From Schizochytrium sp. CCTCC M209059 (lineage: Eukaryota > Sar > Bigyra > Thraustochytrida > Thraustochytriidae), in contig KN805423.1 of assembly GCA_000818945.1 (NCBI GenBank), positions 10,153-74,152 on the forward strand: a DNA stretch of 64,000 nt, given 5' to 3'. The position numbers were made by a program, and so were the translations under genes. Of the stretch, positions 20,357 through 29,125 are shown one piece after another. Position 1 is the stretch's first letter, and each line of letters begins with the position of its first letter. The notes under the pieces were generated by a model. That model did not search any database. It was not told the DNA's origin and saw nothing but the letters and a program-made list of their open reading frames with translations.

Positions 20357-21412
20357 ATGCTGGGGCTCTTCGCCGCCTCGGCCACGCACGGGAGTGGGGG
20401 CGAGGCGAGGAGGAGAGGCAGCAATATCAGTACCAGCAGCAATTCCGAGTCGCTGCCCGCGTGGAGGCGGCGGAGGAAAGCCCCGCTGCAGGCAACCACG
20501 CCGACGCCCGTGCAAGAGACCCGCGACGACCTGGCCATGGTCGAGAAGTCGATCGCGCCGCGGAGGCACCGGCGCAACCACTCGGAGATTACGCAGACCG
20601 CGACGGCTGCGCTCAAAGAGGTTGCCAACCTCGTGTCGCTGCATCACAACAGCAGCAGCAGCAGCAACAGCAACAGCAACAACTACTGTATCAACAACGA
20701 CAGTCATCCCGAGCAGGAAACCCCCTTCGGCGACGATGAGAGCCACATGAGCGAGAACTTTGACGAGTCGGACGAGGAAAGTCGCAACGAAAGCTCAAAC
20801 TTTTCGCAAACGCCCGCGGATCTCCAAGCGTCGAGCGTCTTTAGCACCCCTGATCGAGTCGGTCGACGAGCTCGAATCAAGAGATGGTTGGCCAAAGTTC
20901 GCGATGATCATACAAGCATCACGAATCATCCCAAATCCACCAACAGTCCCAGCAGCGGCATCGAACCAACATTGAGCCCTGGCTCGCATGTAAAACACAC
21001 CAATGCGCGAGCAGAGCCCAAGGAAAGGGAGTCCGCTTTGCCTTCCCCAGTGCTCTCGAGCGCAAATCAGGGAGCGCTCTTGGGAAACGTCAGTGCGCAG
21101 CGGCGTCGCAAGGGCGCGCACCGCCGATCGCGGAGTGTCCTTGTGGGATCTCGCGAGGCGGAAACCTACATTGACGAATGCCTCTCGTGGGACCAGGCCA
21201 AGCAGCTTCGAGGACCGGAAATGGAGGCGCCACCCTTGCCTCGGGCACCCCCATTGCCAGCAAAGCATTCGAGCTCGAGGTCTGCGCCCGGTGAACGCGT
21301 TGCACCACCTCCGCTCCCGCCATTTCCGCCACATAAACTAGCTCCTTGCAATGACTTGCATTGTCTCAATGCCCGTGTCGGAGAGCGGGATCGCAGGAGG
21401 CCTTCCGTGTAA
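20357..21412 (+). CDS. Low-complexity Ser/Pro-rich protein of unknown function
   Basis: I do not recognise this gene. From the ATG at 20357 it encodes 351 residues; the longer upstream frame translates repeats and is unlikely. Visible features are a short hydrophobic start (MLGLFAASATHG), basic patches (AWRRRRKA, PRRHRRNHSE), a Ser/Asn run near residues 98-110 and an acidic stretch with DESDEESRNESSNF. There are further basic clusters (RRARIKRWLAK, QRRRKGAHRRSRS). A proline-rich C-terminal region (about 285-335, PPLPRAPPLPAK and PPPLPPFPPH) could bind SH3, EVH1 or profilin-type partners. The basic RxxS sites suggest phosphorylation. Largely disordered by composition. It is convergent with the first CDF gene. 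Confidence 0.6.
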   Translation: MLGLFAASATHGSGGEARRRGSNISTSSNSESLPAWRRRRKAPLQATTPTPVQETRDDLAMVEKSIAPRRHRRNHSEITQTATAALKEVANLVSLHHNSSSSSNSNSNNYCINNDSHPEQETPFGDDESHMSENFDESDEESRNESSNFSQTPADLQASSVFSTPDRVGRRARIKRWLAKVRDDHTSITNHPKSTNSPSSGIEPTLSPGSHVKHTNARAEPKERESALPSPVLSSANQGALLGNVSAQRRRKGAHRRSRSVLVGSREAETYIDECLSWDQAKQLRGPEMEAPPLPRAPPLPAKHSSSRSAPGERVAPPPLPPFPPHKLAPCNDLHCLNARVGERDRRRPSV

Positions 21413-21612
21413 CCTAACCTTTCAATGTCTTATATTCTCCCGCCACATCCACATCTTCCTGCTTTGGCATGCCATTGACGCCCGCGTCTATTTTGCGGTT
21501 CCGAAGCTCTTCTCTGATTCTGCCACACAATCCAGACCCTTGCAATGACTTGCGTGTCGAAGTGAGGGACGGTGAAGGTAATAGTCGTACCGGACCATGA
21601 CACGTCGAGCCG

Positions 21613-22548
21613 CTATTCCTCGTTTTCGTTTGCGGTGTTGCCAGTATGCTCGCCATGGTGCTGCAATTGGTTGTACTTTTGAATGATCCCGCGCAAAAGT
21701 GGAATGAGCGTGGCAAAGATGATGGCCGCCACAACGACGGCAGCCCAGGCATCGGCGAGCCCACCGTCGACGCCAGATACAGTCATGGATACTACGGCCG
21801 CGACGATCACAGCCACGCTACGCATGGTGTCAGCAAGTACGTGCGTGTACGCCGAGCACATGTTGGTGTTGGACTGTTCAACCTTACCTCTGTTTGTATT
21901 CTTGTCATCGTCGTCGCGATCCACAGTCTCAAATCCTAGAAATCCCTTGATGCGGACAAAACAGAAGACACTCAGCGCGTCAATGCCTAGATTGACGCTA
22001 CTGAAGATGAGCATCACTTTGTCGTCGGTGGGGCCAGAAGGAATCTGTGCGGAAATGACCTCTACAGCCTGATCAATAATAAAAATGCTTGTTGCCACGA
22101 GGCCGGCCACACTCACGAGAGGAATATAGAATTCCAATCGAAATCTTGTGCGCTCACGGATGCCGCGACGTTTGCAATTCTCGGCAACTAGATTCATGCC
22201 ATACGTGGCTGTGTCGACAATCATGCACGCCGCGTCACCAAGAAGCGACAGACTGTCGCCTGCAAGAGACATGGCGAGCTGGGCGGCCGCAAAGCACCCG
22301 AAAAGGACAAGTTCGAGGGCGAGCAGCTTCATGTTGCGCTCATGTGTCGGCGGCGCATCAACGCAGTCATCGACTTGAAACGCAGGAGTTTGTGGTGATG
22401 AAGTTGGCGAGGGGGACGAGGAGGCGTGGTGGAGCTTTGTTAGCGCCTTTGAAGAAGAGCCCGAGCCCTCAAGGTCGACCGTCACAGGTCTTGCGTCACG
22501 ACCATCACCCTTTCCCCCCTCGTCTGGGTCTACCTCGTGAACGAGCAT
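21613..22548 (-). CDS. Cation diffusion facilitator (CDF) paralogue A
   Basis: Predicted divalent-metal transporter of about 311 residues from the ATG at 22548 (an in-frame ATG at 22653 would give 346). The cytosolic N-terminus is disordered, then six membrane segments follow. TM2 carries SLSLLGDAACMIVDTATYG, where Zn-CDFs have HxxxD; here the first ligand position is Cys. TM5 has AYTHVLADTMRSVAV with HxxxD intact. The loop before TM5 is acidic (DRDDDDKN) and there is no large C-terminal CDF domain, so the protein is shorter than most ZnT/MTP proteins. This is the first of three tandem minus-strand paralogues. Confidence 0.8.
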   Translation of the reverse strand: MLVHEVDPDEGGKGDGRDARPVTVDLEGSGSSSKALTKLHHASSSPSPTSSPQTPAFQVDDCVDAPPTHERNMKLLALELVLFGCFAAAQLAMSLAGDSLSLLGDAACMIVDTATYGMNLVAENCKRRGIRERTRFRLEFYIPLVSVAGLVATSIFIIDQAVEVISAQIPSGPTDDKVMLIFSSVNLGIDALSVFCFVRIKGFLGFETVDRDDDDKNTNRGKVEQSNTNMCSAYTHVLADTMRSVAVIVAAVVSMTVSGVDGGLADAWAAVVVAAIIFATLIPLLRGIIQKYNQLQHHGEHTGNTANENEE

Positions 22549-23238
22549 CGCGACGTTCGTGTTTTGCTGCAGCCTTGCGGCGCGATGCGATGGAAGGAAG
22601 AAGATTTTGCGATCATAATGTACAAGAACACTTGAGCTTTCCAAGTCCTTCAAAAAGTTCCCGGCATTGGCGGCAGGCAGCCTGCCTTCATTAGTACTAA
22701 CCTAGCCATTCCCTACTGCGATGTCTGTGATTGGCGAGGTGGGCCCTCTTGCTGTCGGCATGGCTGCCAGCAGTGATAGCAGGCAGGCAGCAGCAGCGGC
22801 CAGGGGCCACTTCCAAGTTGACCACGTGGTTCGCAGGCTGAACTCCTGCGTCAAGCTTGAAAAGAATGGCGGCGCGCGCACTTTTCAGCGCGGGGGCAGC
22901 TATTATGTGCAAAATATCACCGCGGCGGCCGCATCCATCTGCCTATATCTAGCCGAACGTCCCGCTTCGGCCGAGCTATGCATCAAAGGTGCGGAAAGTA
23001 GAGTGGCTGCATCGATGGAGGAAAATGTCGTTTGTTCGGCCTGACACTCGCAAAATGAGTGCTTTCGATGGCCATCGATGGATGATTGTTTCATTTAAAT
23101 CAGGTGGGAACCGTGAGTGGCATGACCATGTCAGAGCGAAAGGAATGCAAATGTTGCCGAATTGCTTGGTCGGCTGCAAAAGGGAAAGTAAAGAAAGAAA
23201 GCAAAAAAGAGGAAATTAGAATAAGAAAGAAGTCCGTC
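22549..23238. other. Spacer between CDF paralogues A and B
   Basis: Nearly 700 bp without a supported gene. Less GC-rich than the coding parts. Likely the promoter of paralogue A and the 3' end of B. No repeats of note. Confidence 0.5.
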
Positions 23239-24165
23239 CTACGACTGAGCGTCAAGCTTACGAAGTTGACTGATCTTTTGCACCATGCCGCGTACAAGAG
23301 GAATCATGGACAAAAAGATGACGATCGAGACCGCAACGGCAGCCCAAGCATCGGCAATGCCCGCATGGACATTTTCACCTTTGATGGAAACGATGGCAGC
23401 GACTACCACCGCAGAGCTGCGCATCGTGTCTGCCGTAACGTGCGTGTAAGCAGAGCACATGTTCATGTTGCTACCGGTACGGATCGAGTTCGGCTCCGCG
23501 TCAGGCGGAGTCACTTCATCGACCGTGCGAAAGCCGCAGCAGCCCCTGGCACGCACAAAGAAGAACATGCTCACCACGTCGATGCCCAGATTAATGCTGC
23601 TAAAGATGATCATGATGATATCGTCTGTTGACTCGTCAGCCAAAGGACCTGCAGAAATTGTCGCGGAAGCATCATCGATGATATATATGCTTGTCGCGAT
23701 AAGGCCACACATGCTTACAAAGGGGATGAAAAGCTCCAGACGGAGACGCGTGCGCTCTGTCACGCCGCGCACCTTGAGTCGCTCGGCAATCATGTTCAAG
23801 CCATATGTCACTGCATCGACAATCATGCACGACGAGTCTCCGATAAGCGAGAGACTGTTGCCCGCGATGGCAAAGATCATTTGCGCGATAGCGAAGCCTC
23901 CAAAAAGAATACAGACCAGCAAAAGCAAAAACATGTTGACACGATGCACAGCGGCCTCGTCATTCGACTTGCACTCCCTGTCGGATGCCGATGGCGGGCA
24001 TTCCCCCATGTCTTGAGGAATTTCCACAGCCTCCACGATGACTTCTTCGACATCGCCGCTCGTCGCGCTCATTTCAGGCCTTCTGTCACCGTCGCCGCCA
24101 CCATTTTTCGGGCAAGCCTGTGTCTGCTGCGGCCCTTGTTCATACTGAGGCTGCTCCGCGAGCAT
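23239..24165 (-). CDS. Cation diffusion facilitator (CDF) paralogue B
   Basis: Predicted metal transporter of 308 residues, starting at the ATG at 24163-24165. It has an N-terminal cytosolic region of about 75 residues with acidic stretches, then six membrane segments. TM2 reads SLSLIGDSSCMIVDAVTYG, with Cys in place of the first His of HxxxD, as in paralogue A. TM5 reads SAYTHVTADTMRSSAVVVAA with HxxxD intact. The loop between TM4 and TM5 is short, and the protein stops soon after TM6 with a basic, Gln-rich end (RGMVQKISQLRK). The same ending pattern is present in all three copies. Confidence 0.8.
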   Translation of the reverse strand: MLAEQPQYEQGPQQTQACPKNGGGDGDRRPEMSATSGDVEEVIVEAVEIPQDMGECPPSASDRECKSNDEAAVHRVNMFLLLLVCILFGGFAIAQMIFAIAGNSLSLIGDSSCMIVDAVTYGLNMIAERLKVRGVTERTRLRLELFIPFVSMCGLIATSIYIIDDASATISAGPLADESTDDIIMIIFSSINLGIDVVSMFFFVRARGCCGFRTVDEVTPPDAEPNSIRTGSNMNMCSAYTHVTADTMRSSAVVVAAIVSIKGENVHAGIADAWAAVAVSIVIFLSMIPLVRGMVQKISQLRKLDAQS

Positions 24166-24823
24166 CCCGGCGCCTCAGGGCTCGCCTATCCTCCCCCTCT
24201 CTTCTCCTCGTTGAGACCAAGGCTCGACGCTGTGATAGTGTTTTCCCCTGCCCTTGGAATTCTGCACGGACGTCTCGCGCCCTGCCAGCGAGGTCTCGTC
24301 CGCTAGATCCTGGCTGCGCCGCGCGAAGCAGGCCGTCCGTTGGCGGGCGTAGCCGAACCCGGGCGTCGCGGAAGCCGCGGTGTGCGAGGTGCCCTCTTCT
24401 TCACGGCGCCGAGACGAGGCCGCGCGGGTTCGGCATGGCGGCCTCCATGGGGTTCGGGCGCGCCATGGACGCGCTGTGTGCCGGCGCACGCGCGCTCTTG
24501 GCACCCGCGCGCGCGGCGAGGGCGGGGCGGGACCTGTGCAAGCAGCGCGGGCAGCGCGGGCGCGCCGGAGACGGCCCGCAGGGTCTGGCGGCGGCGTGTG
24601 CGGCTGTTGGATTGGGTTCGGTCAATGGCCTGCGCTATTTGGCATTTGGCAGTCTGCACAGGCACAGGCAAGCCAGCAAGCAGACACATGCGGCGAGGTG
24701 AAGAAAGGCGCCATCTTCTTCATGGCCGTCACCGACGTCGAGCACGTCTCTGGGCCTACCGCGAGAAGGAGATTCGCGGGCTCAGGAGGCAGGAATCGTG
24801 GTGACCCGGGCAGGAATCACTTT

Positions 24824-24870
<47 letters not shown>

Positions 24871-25427
24871 CTGCAGACAGGGGCAGGCATGGAGGTGGGG
24901 ATCGTAGAAATGGTATGAGATTATGATGCGGGGCAAAAGATCATCGAAATCTTGATGAGTGAGGGCGTTGCTGTGCAGATGATCGATCATCAGAGAGCGC
25001 GCTAAATGGCGGCGATCTTGATGTAGTCCTAGACGTGGTCGCAGGACCCACGCCTGGGGTGGATAAATGGATGGATAAATGAATGAATCAATGTTTGAAT
25101 GAATGAATGGAAGCGTCTTGCAACGTGATCAGGATCGAAACAATGGGGGGGGGCTCAGTCGCTAGGGTCGGTGAACAACTAACTGACTGGCTGGTGCATC
25201 GTGAGTGGGAGGGAGGAAAGGAGGAATGGTTCCTTTCCTTCCCCACCCTGTTTTTCCTTTCTCACTGTCAGCGTCAGCTAAGGCATGCCACACGCCAGGG
25301 CGGCAGTCGCAACCAGCAAGCAGCAAGCGATGGAAAAAGCACAGTCCAGACTCGGGGATTTCACGGGGTTAGTATACTCTTTGCATGAAGTCGCGCCATC
25401 GACGGCACGTCTCTCTCTCTCATATCA
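24166..25427. repeat. Spacer between CDF paralogues B and C with (GGCA)n
   Basis: No supported gene. A GGCA/CAGG tetranucleotide array spans about 24825-24870, and GAAT/GATG-like short repeats occur at about 25060-25105. An 88-codon plus-strand frame starting near 24435 is Ala/Arg-rich and looks like noise. Confidence 0.5.
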
Positions 25428-26315
25428 TTATTGGTGGTGCTTGAGCTGGCGGTATTTTTGCACCAGGCCCCTGAGCAGGGGAAAGAGCGAAAGAAAAATG
25501 ATGACCGAAACCGCGACAGCGGCCCAAGCGTCGGCAACGTCGGCATTGATAGAGTCAAAGGAGAGAGAGAGCGCGGCTGCAATCATGACCGCAATGCTAC
25601 GCATCGTGTCCGCAATAACGTGCGTGTAGGCGCTGCACATGTTTGTGTTGGATTTGTGCTGCAATGCAATGGAGGCGCGTTCCGGGGCGAGCAGACTCTG
25701 CTCCATGTGGCTGTCCGCGACGAGCATCGCGCCGCCTTCGTTACCATTCATGCTGTAGCCGAGGTCGCCGTCAGCTTCTTCGTCGTCCACGTCGTCGTCC
25801 TCGCCGCCATGCCCAGCCTCGGCCTCGAGCACGTCCGTGACGGCATAGCCAAGCAAGCGGTTGACCCGAGCAAAGTTGAAAACGCTAATGACGTCGATGA
25901 CGAGATTGACCGTGCTAAAGACGAGCATGGTGGTGTCACCAGTTTGACTCGAGGCCGGCGGGTTGAGAATGGTGGTGATGGCTTGCTCGAGGACGTAGAC
26001 GCTCGTGGCAAAGAGCGCAGTCACGCTGGCGAGCGGGATGAAGAGCTCGAGCTTGATGCGCGTGCGCTCCGAGATGCCGAGACCCTTGCGGCGCTCGGCA
26101 AGCATGTTAAGCGCGTACGTGAGCGAGTCAACGACCATGCTTGCTGCATCTCCCAGTAGCGAAAGACTTGAGCTTGCAAACGCCGCAAAGATCTCCGCGA
26201 GCGCGAAGCCGCCAAAGAGCACGAAGACCACCGCGAGGAGCGCCACGTTCCGCGCATGGTGCGACCGCCGCACCGCGTCGCCGCCGTCCTCTGCGCCTCG
26301 CGACACGGCCGCCAT
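25428..26315 (-). CDS. Cation diffusion facilitator (CDF) paralogue C
   Basis: Third tandem metal-transporter-like gene, 295 residues from the ATG at 26313-26315. It has the shortest N-terminus and the longest TM4-TM5 loop, which is acidic (GGEDDDVDDEEADGDL). TM2 reads SLSLLGDAASMVVDSLTYA, with Ser at the position that is His in Zn-CDFs and Cys in paralogues A and B. TM5 keeps SAYTHVIADTMRS. The segment NTNMCSAYTH is shared with A, and nearly so with B, which shows common descent. The first codon lies directly after a GCC/CTG triplet-repeat tract (about 26324-26394) in the leader. Confidence 0.8.
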   Translation of the reverse strand: MAAVSRGAEDGGDAVRRSHHARNVALLAVVFVLFGGFALAEIFAAFASSSLSLLGDAASMVVDSLTYALNMLAERRKGLGISERTRIKLELFIPLASVTALFATSVYVLEQAITTILNPPASSQTGDTTMLVFSTVNLVIDVISVFNFARVNRLLGYAVTDVLEAEAGHGGEDDDVDDEEADGDLGYSMNGNEGGAMLVADSHMEQSLLAPERASIALQHKSNTNMCSAYTHVIADTMRSIAVMIAAALSLSFDSINADVADAWAAVAVSVIIFLSLFPLLRGLVQKYRQLKHHQ

Positions 26316-26344
26316 CTTTCCGTCGCCGCCGCCGCCGCCGCCGC

Positions 26345-26378
<34 letters not shown>

Positions 26379-27464
26379 GCCGCCGCTGCTGCAGTCTCCG
26401 CGTCGCGGGCGGTCTCGGGGTCAAGTTCCGCGTCTGCTTCGGCGTCCGCGACTTCCTCGCTCGCTCGCTCGCTCGCTAGCTGGCCACAGCCGACTGGCCT
26501 GCGGACCCACGGCCGCGTGGCGCCTCCCGCACGCCTCGCGCGTGCACGTGTCGTGCGGGGCTGCAGCAGCTGCAGCTGCGCGTGTTCGCTTGCTTGCTCG
26601 CTTGCTTGCTCGGGCCTTGGATTTCGAGACTGCTATCCGAATGCCGTCTTGGCTCTGTATAAATTACCATAGGTGCCAGAGAGCGCACGATACGATACGT
26701 GGGCACGGCGACCTGTGAGCATCGGCCGCGTCGAGACAGCGCAGTCATTCATCTGCAGCGAGCGTCGCACGGGACTCCCGCCCGGATAGTGGCAAGGCAA
26801 AGGCAGCGACGGGGCTGAGGCGAGTGGAATTTGTGCGAGAGGGTGTGGCCTGCGCAACAGAGCTTCCAAATGGACGGAGAAAAGACAAGCTCACGCCGAT
26901 CGATGCGTAGCACGGCGCTTCCGAACGTGGGGCGCAGGTCGAGCCGCCGCCGGCCGAAGAAAACGCCGGGAGCGACGTTTGTCAGCTACTCTGCGTGCTG
27001 TGCGATGCGGGCGAGCGGGCTCAAGTCGCCGAGTATGCTCGCTTCCGGTCCTTTATGGGTGTCATCAGCAATATTAACCCAAATGTTCTTGACGTTTACT
27101 CTTTGGCGGCAAGCTTTGGCTGAAGACAAAGCAGAAAGTCTTCAAGTTTCTTGGCTGCATCAACCAGCCAAACTGTTGATGGCTTTTTCGTCGTCAAAGG
27201 GCTAGCGACTGTCTTGTGCTTGTTCTCGCCTCGCAACGCCAATCTTCCCTATAATAGTACACACCTTACGAGAAGGGGTCCTCGCGGGGACGGCAGGTCT
27301 TGGCCAGTGGTCGAGTGCAATGGTCATTGCACGCAAAACGGGATCGACGACCCTTTCGCTCTTGCTCTCTCTGTCTCGCCCGGCTCGAGGGGGGCTGCGC
27401 AACGAGACGAAACAGGCCGAGAGGACACGAGGCCAGCACGAGGATCGAGGAGACCGCACGAACC
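26316..27464. other. Divergent promoter region with triplet repeat and possible relic
   Basis: Separates CDF C (-) from WDR74 (+). A mixed GCC/GCT triplet tract lies at 26324-26394. The plus-strand frame from 26911 to the TGA at 27121-27123 has no ATG near its start but reads like protein (VCQLLCVLCDAGERAQVAEY and then FMGVISNINPNVLDVYSL). It may be an exon or gene relic; I do not recognise the family. Confidence 0.45.
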
Positions 27465-28889
27465 ATGACTAGCAAAGAAGAAGACCCCTTTCGTGTGGTG
27501 ACGGGCGACATTCTGGGCCTCGTCAAGGTCTGGGCGCCCACGAGCGGCAAGACTCTTGTGCGGAGCGGCAAACCTCGCCGCCTCGATAGCATCGAGGCGC
27601 TCGCGTGGGCTCGGGAAACGCAAGAAGACGCAGGCGTGCTCGCTGTCCTTCGCGAGTCGGGACTGCGCCTGATCCGACTGCCTCTGGCGCTTGGCGCGAC
27701 TGGGCCCTCGACGACCGAGGGCCAGGGCAAGGGCAAGAGCAAAGGCAAGGACAAAGGTAGGGGCGACGAGGAAAAGGAGGACGCCGGCAAAACTGTCTTT
27801 TTCGAAGCGCCTGCACCAATTCAATGCAAGTCTGTCAAAACCGGGAGTCCGTGCACAGGGCTCGACGTACTTCCGGATCGCGTGATTGTTTCAAGTGCTG
27901 ACGGCACGGTTCAAATCGCAGGCTTTGACCCCGACGCGACCAAAGATGAAGACGTCTTCGACTCAAATCTTATCAGTAGTCACAAATTGACCGGCGAGGC
28001 CTTTTCGCGCATGCGCCTCAGCCCCACGAGTGGCCTTTTGGCCGCCGGCGGGAAGGAAACGCTTCTCTCGCTCTGGGACACGGAAAAATGGCAACGCTGC
28101 TTTCACGCGAAAAACGTCGCGCACGACTACCTTGATATGCGCATCCCGGTCTGGGTCACTGGAATTTGCTTTATGGGCCCCGTTGAGAATGCAGAGAAGG
28201 GCCCAAAACAGGCCATCGGGGGCGGAACGCCCGAGCGGGTGGCAACCTGCACAGGTCATGGCTACGTGCGCCTGTACGACACGCGCGCGCAGCGCCGCGC
28301 TGTTGCAAGCGTAGAGCTCAAGACAGCCACGGAGCTGTATCAAAAGAATGTTTCCGCTGAGTCGCGACACCTTACCTCGATCGACACGATCGACGAGCAT
28401 ACCGTTGCTATCGGTGATGCGGTTGGCGGTGTGCGATGCGTGGACTTTCGCCAGGGCAAGGTGGTAAAGAGCTTCAAATCCCTTAATGGTTCCATACGCT
28501 CAGTGGTCAAGCACCCTACATTGCCATTGATTTGCGCCGGCGGCCTTGACCGCCACCTCGTGATCGGAGACCTCGAGACTGGCCTTGTGAGGTCCCGGAT
28601 TTACGCGCGCCAGCAGCTCACGTCAATTCTCTTTAGTTCGCAGGCACCGCCCCAACCTCCAAGTGCTGATGAAAGCACCGAAAAGAAGAGGCATCTCGAG
28701 CCCATTCCCGATGAGAATGACGTGGTTGGTGACTTTGATGAAGACGACCTTTTCGGTGATAGCGATAGCGACGAAGACGAAGACGCCGACGAGAAGAAGG
28801 GCAGCAAGGCCCGAGAGACACGCTCAAGGCCATCAAAAATGGGTGCAAAGATGGGGTCTTCGCAGCCCCCCAAAAAGCGACGACGGTAA
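27465..28889 (+). CDS. WDR74: WDR74/NSA1-like ribosome biogenesis WD40 protein
   Basis: Predicted 474-residue nucleolar WD40 protein needed for 60S subunit assembly. The ATG at 27465 opens directly into the first blade (FRVVTGDILGLVKVW). WD-like repeats extend to about residue 390, including LLSLWDTEKW, the diagnostic CTGHGYVRLYDTRAQRRAV, VGGVRCVDFRQGKVVKSF and CAGGLDRHLVIGDLETG. In this family the RLYD.RAQRRPV-like segment is typical. A Gly/Lys-rich insert (KGKSKGKDKGRGDE, about 88-100) interrupts an early blade. The C-terminal tail (about 405-474) is strongly acidic (DEDDLFGDSDSDEDEDADEK) and then basic, ending in a KKRRR nuclear-localisation-like motif. An upstream in-frame ATG at 27300 is not favoured. 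Confidence 0.9.
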   Translation: MTSKEEDPFRVVTGDILGLVKVWAPTSGKTLVRSGKPRRLDSIEALAWARETQEDAGVLAVLRESGLRLIRLPLALGATGPSTTEGQGKGKSKGKDKGRGDEEKEDAGKTVFFEAPAPIQCKSVKTGSPCTGLDVLPDRVIVSSADGTVQIAGFDPDATKDEDVFDSNLISSHKLTGEAFSRMRLSPTSGLLAAGGKETLLSLWDTEKWQRCFHAKNVAHDYLDMRIPVWVTGICFMGPVENAEKGPKQAIGGGTPERVATCTGHGYVRLYDTRAQRRAVASVELKTATELYQKNVSAESRHLTSIDTIDEHTVAIGDAVGGVRCVDFRQGKVVKSFKSLNGSIRSVVKHPTLPLICAGGLDRHLVIGDLETGLVRSRIYARQQLTSILFSSQAPPQPPSADESTEKKRHLEPIPDENDVVGDFDEDDLFGDSDSDEDEDADEKKGSKARETRSRPSKMGAKMGSSQPPKKRRR

Positions 28890-29125
28890 TGTATCGGGCC
28901 ATCCATATCTTCTGCNNNNNNNNNNCCCCCCCCCCCCCCCCCCTTTTCTTTTACGTTGATCGATTTTGTACCTTTTGCTTTCTTGTTCTGTTCCCTCGTT
29001 GCCATTCTTCACCTTTATCCGGCCAAAAGCATACAGAATGTCGACCTTTACAGTGCTTGAATATATTTTGATCTGATTTGTTTGACTAGATAGAGTACAT
29101 CGCGTGTCAGCTGTCGTGTATCATT
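28890..29125. other. Short convergent spacer with gap and poly-C
   Basis: A 10-N gap at 28916-28925 is followed by a poly-C run at 28926-28943. It lies just after the WDR74 stop codon. The gap probably reflects homopolymer sequencing failure. Confidence 0.7.

Noticed and set aside
24435..24701. 88-codon plus-strand frame rich in Ala/Arg/Gly
   Set aside because: Composition follows local GC; no motif or homologue known to me.
27300..27464. Upstream in-frame ATG of the WDR74 gene
   Set aside because: Extension is basic low-complexity; the conserved WD domain starts right after 27465.
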